A stretch of DNA of 7,466 bases from Thiomargarita sp. GTDB taxonomy: Bacteria > Pseudomonadota > Gammaproteobacteria > Beggiatoales > Beggiatoaceae. The notes under the pieces are model-generated. The model was not told the DNA's origin, did no database searches, and worked only from the letters and a program-made list of their open reading frames with translations. The DNA is taken from assembly GCA_023144675.1 (NCBI GenBank), contig JAGLFE010000538.1, forward strand, positions 1-7,466. The letters run 5' to 3'. This document shows positions 1-5,246 of this stretch, one piece after another (position 1 is the first letter of the stretch; each line of letters opens with the position of its first letter). Made by a program: the position numbers and the translations under genes.

Positions 1-302
1 GATAAAGTAATGTTATTATTATAAATATCGTCCCAATCTACATCAGTTTCTAATTCTTTCGGAATATCTTCAACTAAATTTAAAAAATCATCATCAGTTT
101 CAGAATTAATATCTTCGTCGTCATTAGATGACTCAGTATCTGATTCGGTTTCATCAACTTCTAACATGATATTGGAATCTAAAAGTTGCTGAATTTCAGT
201 CTGTAATTCAAGATTAGACAGTTGCAATAGACGGATAGCCTGTTGCAATTGTGGAGTCATCGTAATTTGTTGACCTAAACGTATTTGGAGACTTTGCTTC
301 AT
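1..302 (-). CDS. rpoN: RNA polymerase sigma-54 factor RpoN, N-terminal part (cut by window edge)
   Basis: Reading the minus strand from the ATG at 302 gives an open frame of 100 codons that runs off the left edge. It starts MKQSLQIRLGQQITMTPQLQ, the hallmark of sigma-54 region I: Gln- and Leu-rich, with the QLQQAIRLLQLS core at about residues 18-29 and an LDSN.MLE stretch at 41-48. Region I binds core polymerase and the AAA+ activators that drive open-complex formation. Residues about 49-92 are very acidic (many Asp/Glu, ending VDWDDIY), as expected of the variable region II. The core-binding domain and the C-terminal -24-recognition helix and RpoN box lie outside the window, so completeness cannot be judged. 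The ATG has no clear Shine-Dalgarno sequence. A sigma-70-type promoter candidate lies just upstream. In many gammaproteobacteria lptB directly precedes rpoN, but here the preceding gene is a diguanylate cyclase. The family call is secure. Confidence 0.95.
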   Translation of the reverse strand, partial: MKQSLQIRLGQQITMTPQLQQAIRLLQLSNLELQTEIQQLLDSNIMLEVDETESDTESSNDDEDINSETDDDFLNLVEDIPKELETDVDWDDIYNNNITL

Positions 303-357
303 AACGGTTTATATTTTAATTCTAATTTATGTAATCTAATAAATTTTTTTTAGTTTT

Positions 358-386
358 ATCATACTTTTGTAAAAAAATTATTACAA
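358..386 (-). promoter_or_regulatory. Candidate sigma-70 promoter for rpoN
   Basis: On the minus strand TTGTAA (386-381, 4 of 6 to the -35 consensus) is followed after exactly 17 bp by TATGAT (363-358, 5 of 6 to the -10 consensus). This predicts a start near 350 and a leader of about 48 nt before the rpoN ATG. The -35 box lies in one arm of a 7-bp inverted repeat (tttgtaa at 366-372 with ttacaaa at 381-387). The region is very AT-rich, so chance matches are common. The spacing and position make this the best candidate in the gap. Confidence 0.4.
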
Positions 387-401
387 ATTTCTGAATTTAA
401 A

Positions 402-418
402 CCTAATTTAAAATTAGG
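402..418 (-). terminator. Short palindrome after the diguanylate cyclase gene, possible weak terminator
   Basis: The bases cctaattt and aaattagg form a perfect 8-bp inverted repeat around a single base, 18 nt past the stop codon of the diguanylate cyclase gene. On the minus strand it is followed only by a short run (tttaaatt), and the stem is AT-rich, so it would be a poor intrinsic terminator. It could equally be a protein-binding palindrome or chance. If it does not terminate, the cyclase transcript could continue into rpoN. Confidence 0.25.
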
Positions 419-435
419 AGCTTATCTTTTTAATA

Positions 436-2643
436 TCACTTTTGAAAAGTACAATAGGTATTGCGTCCACTTTCTTTAGCTTGGTAAAGAGCAATATCTG
501 CCTGACGTTGTAATTCCTCAACATCATCGCTATAATTAGAATAACTAATACCAATGCTTGCACCAATTGTAATAGTATGCTCTTTGGTAATTACTGGTTT
601 TAATAGTTGGTTAATAATACGTTGCGCAGGTACTGTGGCATCAAGACTATTTTCAGTGGGCATTAAAATTATAGCAAATTCATCGCCTCCAAGACGGGAA
701 ACCGTATCAATTTTACGACAACATTGTTTAAGAACTTTTGCTATATGTTGTAATATTATATCGCCAACTTGATGACCATAGGTATCATTTACGGGTTTAA
801 ATTTATCAAGGTCAATCAATAATAAAGCAAATGCTTGTTTATTCCGTTTAAATAGTAATGTTGCTTCTTCTAACTGTAAACTATATTGATTACGATTCGC
901 TAAACCAGTTAATGGGTCAGTCATGGCTAAACGTTTAATTTCCTTTTCCCAGCGTTTACGCTCAGTAATATCTTTTATTACACCAATAATTTTCATTTCA
1001 CCAATAATTTTCATCGTATTGATAGTTATTTCAACTGCAAAATTACGACCGTCTTTACTAACCGCAATTTCTTCAATAGGAGTAAATATTTCTCGTTGAG
1101 ACTCACCATTTACAAAGTTATGAATATAGTTATTATGTTGACTACGTACTGGTTCTGGCATGAATATGGATACATTACGACCAATAAGTTCTTTTGCTCG
1201 ATAGCCAAACATTTCTTCAGTACTAGGATTAACATTTTCAATAATTCCATGAGTATTAACTGTAATAATAGCATCATGTACCGCACTAAGAATTGAATTT
1301 GCTCGATGACTTTCTTCTTCAGCATATTTATTTGCTGCTGATAGTTCTTCTGCTAATTCTAACACCTGTTCAGTTTGCTTTTCACTACCTTCATGTAATT
1401 TATCTATATGATGAAGATAAGCATCCATTTCTTTATTAGTTTCAGCAAGTTTTGTTTCTGCATTGATTCGTTTAGTTATATTATCATTAAATATTTCTAA
1501 TGAACGTGCCATTTTGCCTAATTCGTTATCTCTAACTCGATCTTCAAGTTTAATTGTAAACTCTTGGTCTTGATTATCTATAATAATTAACATCTTAGAA
1601 ACAATGCGTAGAATTGGAGCAATAATATGCCATTTCATTAACCAAAATGAAAAAATAGCAACTATTAATATAACAATTATCATAATAAAAGTACTTATTT
1701 CTAAAAATTGAATACCATTTTTTATGGCTAATGATAAGTTTTTATTATGAGTTGTTAATTGGGTTGCTATTTCTTTATCAAGCATTTCTAAGCCCCGTAA
1801 TACTAAATCTTTATCATTAATCTGGATAACTTCATCAATTTTTTGAGGTTCTTTTTTATCAACAATAATCTCAGAAATTTTTTGGGTCATGGACTCAATA
1901 TATTTTAGTGCTATTTCTTCAGCAGAATTGGGGTCGAGATTATGCTTACTATATTTGATAATAATTTCTTGAGTTAATTTTAATGATTTTTTTAATTTTA
2001 TTTCTATTTCCCTTATTGAATCAGTATCATAATAGATTATATAATTTTTAAAATAACGAATTATACCTGCATAACCTATAGCTGCCCGTAAATCAGCAAT
2101 AATATGTACTTTACTTTCAAAATCACCTAATTGAGGTATTTGTTCATGTAAGATTTTTAAACTATTTATTGCTATAGTATCATCTATTACCTGCTGAACA
2201 ACGGTATCAATTTCACTAGGAGTTTTATTTTGTTTAATAAGTTGTGTAACCTGTTTTAAAACTATATCGTATCTTCCAAGTAAAGCTTTAATATCTTCTA
2301 TTGCTGCATTTTCGGCAGTAGATAATTTTAGATGTTTATATTGATGGAGTACAGAGTGTACTGCACCGATAGAAGAATATATTTTATATATACTTGCAGG
2401 ATTTTGATATAGAATATAATTTTTAAACTCATGAATTAGACCACCATAACCAATAGCCGTATGTAATGAATTTTCTAAATGAGCTTTTTCAGCTTGTTCG
2501 CTTTGAAATAGTTCCCATTTTGTATTGATAAATGAAATTTTACTATTCAAAATAAAATTACTACAAATTATAACTATTAAAACAATTATTATAAAGGAGA
2601 AAAATAAATTGCCAATAGTTGTTAATTTAAGATGTTTTAACAT
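436..2643 (-). CDS. Membrane-bound diguanylate cyclase with periplasmic sensor, HAMP, PAS and GGDEF domains
   Basis: This 735-residue inner-membrane protein should make cyclic-di-GMP from two GTP in response to a periplasmic and possibly a cytoplasmic signal. The order is: membrane helix at about 11-31; helical periplasmic region about 32-312; second membrane helix about 315-338; HAMP about 339-392 with the typical DNELGKMARSL pattern near 372-382; a coiled-coil stretch about 393-448; PAS about 448-562 (EEMFGYRAKELIG at 476-488, ending DITERKR); GGDEF domain about 570-735. The cyclase looks active: DLDKFKPVND at 611-620 supplies the metal and guanine ligands, GHQVGD follows at 623-628, and GGDEF is intact at 652-656. 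The inhibitory RxxD site (R643 to D646) sits five residues before GGDEF, so product feedback is expected. The periplasmic region contains the same motif twice (near 63-80 and 188-205). The ATG is preceded by AGGA at a spacing of 8, the best ribosome site in the window. There is no EAL domain. Confidence 0.93.
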   Translation of the reverse strand: MLKHLKLTTIGNLFFSFIIIVLIVIICSNFILNSKISFINTKWELFQSEQAEKAHLENSLHTAIGYGGLIHEFKNYILYQNPASIYKIYSSIGAVHSVLHQYKHLKLSTAENAAIEDIKALLGRYDIVLKQVTQLIKQNKTPSEIDTVVQQVIDDTIAINSLKILHEQIPQLGDFESKVHIIADLRAAIGYAGIIRYFKNYIIYYDTDSIREIEIKLKKSLKLTQEIIIKYSKHNLDPNSAEEIALKYIESMTQKISEIIVDKKEPQKIDEVIQINDKDLVLRGLEMLDKEIATQLTTHNKNLSLAIKNGIQFLEISTFIMIIVILIVAIFSFWLMKWHIIAPILRIVSKMLIIIDNQDQEFTIKLEDRVRDNELGKMARSLEIFNDNITKRINAETKLAETNKEMDAYLHHIDKLHEGSEKQTEQVLELAEELSAANKYAEEESHRANSILSAVHDAIITVNTHGIIENVNPSTEEMFGYRAKELIGRNVSIFMPEPVRSQHNNYIHNFVNGESQREIFTPIEEIAVSKDGRNFAVEITINTMKIIGEMKIIGVIKDITERKRWEKEIKRLAMTDPLTGLANRNQYSLQLEEATLLFKRNKQAFALLLIDLDKFKPVNDTYGHQVGDIILQHIAKVLKQCCRKIDTVSRLGGDEFAIILMPTENSLDATVPAQRIINQLLKPVITKEHTITIGASIGISYSNYSDDVEELQRQADIALYQAKESGRNTYCTFQK

Positions 2644-2674
2644 TAAGTTGTTCCTGAATTTACTAAAACCTTTA

Positions 2675-2680
2675 ATTATA
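2675..2680 (-). promoter_or_regulatory. Possible -10 element upstream of the diguanylate cyclase gene
   Basis: A perfect TATAAT reads on the minus strand 31 bp before the cyclase ATG, which would give a leader of about 25 nt that includes the AGGA ribosome site. No acceptable -35 box is present at 16-18 bp, so in this AT-rich DNA the match may be chance. If real, the cyclase could be transcribed independently of the sensor gene upstream. Confidence 0.2.
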
Positions 2681-2737
2681 AATGGCTAATAGTGAATTAA
2701 CCCCATAAAATTAGCAATTTTTTAAATATCAAAAGTA

Positions 2738-4219
2738 TTATTTACCATCAATATTTTTTTTGATGTCAGCTACAATATATTCAATTTGCTTGCTTAATAG
2801 ATGAACCTTTTCAGCATTTTCTAAAGTATCATGTTTATTAGAAGTTTGAATTATTGAGGTTAAAGTTAATAATTTAGCTTGTGCTAACATAACTTTGCTA
2901 ATTTCTTGGGCAATTTTTAAGTAATTATTATTGGTTTGTATGAATGATGCTTCATCTCTAGTTTGTAAATTTGGTGGTTCAAATATTTTAGTATTTATTA
3001 CTGATTCCTTTTGGGGCGTAACCGATTCAGTAAGTAAAATAGACTCAGTGGTTTTTTTTACCGTATTATGTACAACAATATATTGTATTATTATAATACA
3101 ACCGATAAAAATTAAAATAACTATTGAAATATTAGAAATCAATTTCCAAATTTGCTGTTTCAGAAAGGCATTTTCTCGCCCAATAAATTTATCAACATCG
3201 TCCATATATACTCCAGTGCCAATTATCCAATTTAAAGGTTCATATAATCTAACATACGAAAGTTTTGGCACATCTTTTATATCCCCTTTTACTGTTGGCT
3301 TATCCCAAGTATATTCAACATAACCACTGCCCTTATTTTTACAAGTGTTAATAAATGATTTAACCACATTTCCCATTTTATCAAGAGACCCACCACCAGT
3401 TAAAACTATATTTTCAATAGAAGTCGAAATCGGATACATATAAAATTGTGGTAAATTTTCATCTAGGTTATTAATCCAAAAAAAACCAATTCCATTATTA
3501 TATCTCATTCTTCTTAATTCTTCTTTACTTCTTTCCATACCGTCTAAAATTGCGTCATCAATATAAAAATCGGTTCCAATAATCCAATCCCATTCTCGAA
3601 ACAGTTTTACATAAGATAATTTAGGTACGTCAATAGTTACACCTTTTTTAATAGTTTTTGGCCATAAATAGTCAACAAAACCTTCTCCAGGTCTTTTAAT
3701 TACTTCAATAAAGGCTTTAAACAAATGTTGATCCTTTCCATTCGCATTATTATATTTAGGATCATCCATAACTTTACCATTTAGCGAAGGCTCAAGCGGG
3801 TGCATAATCATTTTAGGATAAGGTGAAGTAGTATTAGTAATCCAAATATAGCCTTTATTTTGATCGTACCTAATTTGTTCAATTTCTTCAATGGCTTCCT
3901 TTTGAGCTGTAGCAAAATCAATTTTACCTGCTTTAACTTTCATTGCTTTCAATTCTAATAGTTTGGTTATTACATCAATAATATTTTTTAAACGATAACC
4001 ATAATGTTTTTCCAAATAATCTTTGTCCATGGAATTGTTATAATTAAGCTCTATAGTTGAATAAGCAACATCTACAAAATTTTTCAGATTAGCTTTAATT
4101 TTATAGATTTCATCTTGTTCATATCTAACTAACATCTCTTTGGTTCTTTGTTGAGCAACATAAGTAGTATAAATAACGATTAAAATCATTAAAATTGTTA
4201 TATAAGAAATACCTTTCAT
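2738..4219 (-). CDS. Tandem Cache-domain membrane sensor without a recognisable output domain
   Basis: This 493-residue protein is a two-helix membrane sensor. The first helix is about 3-22 and the second about 359-383, with some 335 periplasmic residues between them. These hold two tandem Cache_2-type domains. Domain one (about 30-222) has GYIWITN at 123-129, HPLEPSLNGK at 140-149 and a closing DVPKLSYVKLFREWDWIIGT from 197. Domain two (about 225-341) has GFFWIN at 245-250 and a closing DVPKLSYVRLYEPLNWIIGT from 316. The near-identical closings show an internal duplication. In domain two the HPLEPSL stretch is replaced by YPISTSI (262-268), so its pocket may differ or be lost. Such domains usually feed chemotaxis, kinase or GGDEF modules. 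Here only about 110 cytoplasmic residues follow: a Ser/Thr-rich linker and a helical end (about 430-490) that matches nothing I recognise. The stop lies 94 bp before the diguanylate cyclase gene, so a shared transcript and a shared pathway are plausible. No Shine-Dalgarno is visible, but an in-frame stop shortly upstream fixes this ATG as the first possible one. Confidence 0.88.
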   Translation of the reverse strand: MKGISYITILMILIVIYTTYVAQQRTKEMLVRYEQDEIYKIKANLKNFVDVAYSTIELNYNNSMDKDYLEKHYGYRLKNIIDVITKLLELKAMKVKAGKIDFATAQKEAIEEIEQIRYDQNKGYIWITNTTSPYPKMIMHPLEPSLNGKVMDDPKYNNANGKDQHLFKAFIEVIKRPGEGFVDYLWPKTIKKGVTIDVPKLSYVKLFREWDWIIGTDFYIDDAILDGMERSKEELRRMRYNNGIGFFWINNLDENLPQFYMYPISTSIENIVLTGGGSLDKMGNVVKSFINTCKNKGSGYVEYTWDKPTVKGDIKDVPKLSYVRLYEPLNWIIGTGVYMDDVDKFIGRENAFLKQQIWKLISNISIVILIFIGCIIIIQYIVVHNTVKKTTESILLTESVTPQKESVINTKIFEPPNLQTRDEASFIQTNNNYLKIAQEISKVMLAQAKLLTLTSIIQTSNKHDTLENAEKVHLLSKQIEYIVADIKKNIDGK

Positions 4220-4318
4220 TATAAAAGTGAGGAAAATTTAAAGTAATTTAAAAAAATGGTAGTCCTGAATAATGTAGTGATTTTTCAGATAAATTTGTTA
4301 AGTATAAAATATTTATAA

Positions 4319-4448
4319 ACTGAAGTTACGCAAATAAAATAGAAACCAAGAAAATATAAGACTTTAGATTTTATATCTATCTGTATTGAATTTTCATAAG
4401 CCTTTATAATATTTGGTTTTCAATTTTTCATATCTGCGTAACTTCAGT
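4319..4448. mobile_element. MITE-like element, 130 bp, with 14-bp terminal inverted repeats and TATAA duplication
   Basis: The left end ACTGAAGTTACGCA (4319-4332) is matched perfectly by its reverse complement at 4435-4448. Immediately outside, TATAA occurs as a direct repeat on both sides (4314-4318 and 4449-4453), which looks like a 5-bp target-site duplication. The arms continue to pair imperfectly further in: GAAACCAA near 4341 on the left corresponds to GAAAACCAA on the reverse complement of the right arm, followed on both by a tATAA(A)G(g/a)CTT stretch. The whole element could therefore fold into a long hairpin. There is no open reading frame, so it would depend on a transposase supplied elsewhere. 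It lies in the 289-bp gap between the rhodanese gene and the tandem-Cache sensor gene and disrupts no gene. The rest of that gap (4220-4313, 4454-4508) shows no further feature. The transposase family is not assigned. Confidence 0.85.
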
Positions 4449-4508
4449 TATAAAGTTTACCACTACTTTGTGCAGTACTACAAAAAAATAATTCTTTATA
4501 AGCAATCT

Positions 4509-5171
4509 TTAAAGACCAAGCCAGGGCATTGGAATATCAGTAATGGTTGTCAAACCATAGGATTCCCATGATTGCATACCGCCACGATACCATTTAAGCT
4601 TTGCGGCGGGATAATCTAATTCAAGTAAGGTGTTAATATTAGCGGTTGATTTATTGCACCAAGGACCATTGCAAAATAAAATTAAGGTTTTAGCGTGTTT
4701 AAAACAATATTCACCATCTAGTTTAACTTTAACTCCTAGTTGTTGTTCCAAAATTTTTCTAACAATAGCTGGCGTAGCATTTTTACCACTTAAAACATCC
4801 CAAGGAATACTTACACTACCTGGAATTGAGCCATTAATAACGCCTTTAACGGTACGGGCATCAATAACTAAGATTAAGTCATCACCAGCACTTTTTTGTT
4901 GCAAATAATTCAGTACTTCTAAAACTCCAATAGTTTCAACTTCTGGAGTTAACATCATTGGTTTAATACAATATGGAGGGCAAGGACGTGAAGTTTTAGC
5001 ATACTGGGAATTAATGGTATTTTCTTGGTCCTGATTACGAATAATAGTTACTTGACGACCATTATGTATTACTGTTACTGATTCTATTTCAGCAGTAATA
5101 TTTACTTGTGCTGTTAATCCAGTTGAGGGAAAGCTAAGTATAAATAGAAGTAATAGGGAGGATTTTTTCAT
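4509..5171 (-). CDS. Secreted rhodanese-like protein with CPPYC and CNGPWC motifs
   Basis: This 220-residue protein begins with a signal peptide (MKK, a Leu-rich core at 6-12, likely cleavage after LTA at 19-21), so it should work in the periplasm. A Cys motif, SRPCPPYCIKPM, spans 61-72. A rhodanese fold follows at about 80-212: VIDAR at 102-106, a GSIPGSVSIPW stretch at 114-124, the strand LILFC ending at C167, and YRGGMQSWESYGL at 195-207. Rhodaneses move sulfane sulfur via a cysteine persulfide. C167 is in the expected catalytic position. The loop after it (NGPWCNKS) is longer than the common six-residue rhodanese loop and holds a second cysteine, C172, so sulfur transfer, thiol redox exchange or phosphatase-like binding are all open. 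From memory, CPPxC plus CNGPWC marks a recurring periplasmic subfamily whose function I cannot name. The gene begins 75 bp after the Cache/channel gene ends. A weak GAGA ribosome site lies 9 nt before ATG. Domain call firm, role unknown. Confidence 0.88.
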   Translation of the reverse strand: MKKSSLLLLFILSFPSTGLTAQVNITAEIESVTVIHNGRQVTIIRNQDQENTINSQYAKTSRPCPPYCIKPMMLTPEVETIGVLEVLNYLQQKSAGDDLILVIDARTVKGVINGSIPGSVSIPWDVLSGKNATPAIVRKILEQQLGVKVKLDGEYCFKHAKTLILFCNGPWCNKSTANINTLLELDYPAAKLKWYRGGMQSWESYGLTTITDIPMPWLGL

Positions 5172-5198
5172 GGTTTAAGTTCTCAATTTATTATTTAA

Positions 5199-5216
5199 TA
5201 GGTCATTTAGGTCATT
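5199..5216 (-). repeat. Two tandem 9-bp repeats in front of the rhodanese gene
   Basis: The 9-mer taggtcatt occurs twice head to tail, in the 75-bp gap between the Cache/channel gene and the rhodanese gene. The position, about 28-45 bp before the rhodanese ATG, would suit a repeated operator half-site or the spacer of a promoter. It may also be simple slippage. There is no clear terminator in this gap. Confidence 0.4.
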
Positions 5217-5246
5217 TTTTTTAAATTTAATTATAAATTGTGGTTT

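Noticed and set aside
554..1325. Several 66-72 codon open frames on both strands
   Set aside because: All fall inside the GGDEF and PAS coding region in other frames and carry no recognisable features.
2685..2715. Inverted pair gctaat/attagc followed by a T-run on the plus strand as a terminator
   Set aside because: The T-run is on the wrong side for the minus-strand genes, there is no plus-strand gene to terminate, and a 6-bp AT-rich stem with a 19-nt loop is weak.
2738..3067. The tandem-Cache gene as a frameshifted chemotaxis receptor or kinase
   Set aside because: No fragment of a signalling domain was found after the stop in the 94 bp before the next gene, so a simple frameshift is not supported. 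Ancient loss cannot be excluded.
2931..3323. A 130-codon open frame on the plus strand
   Set aside because: It lies wholly antisense to the tandem-Cache sensor gene, whose domains are well supported. Its translation shows no domain or ribosome site.
4220..4312. A promoter for the tandem-Cache gene (TTAACA with TACATT)
   Set aside because: The spacing is 19 bp and the -10 match is only 4 of 6, which is no better than chance in DNA this AT-rich.
4630..4908. A 92-codon open frame on the plus strand
   Set aside because: It is antisense to the rhodanese domain core, which has clear motifs. It is a shadow of that gene.
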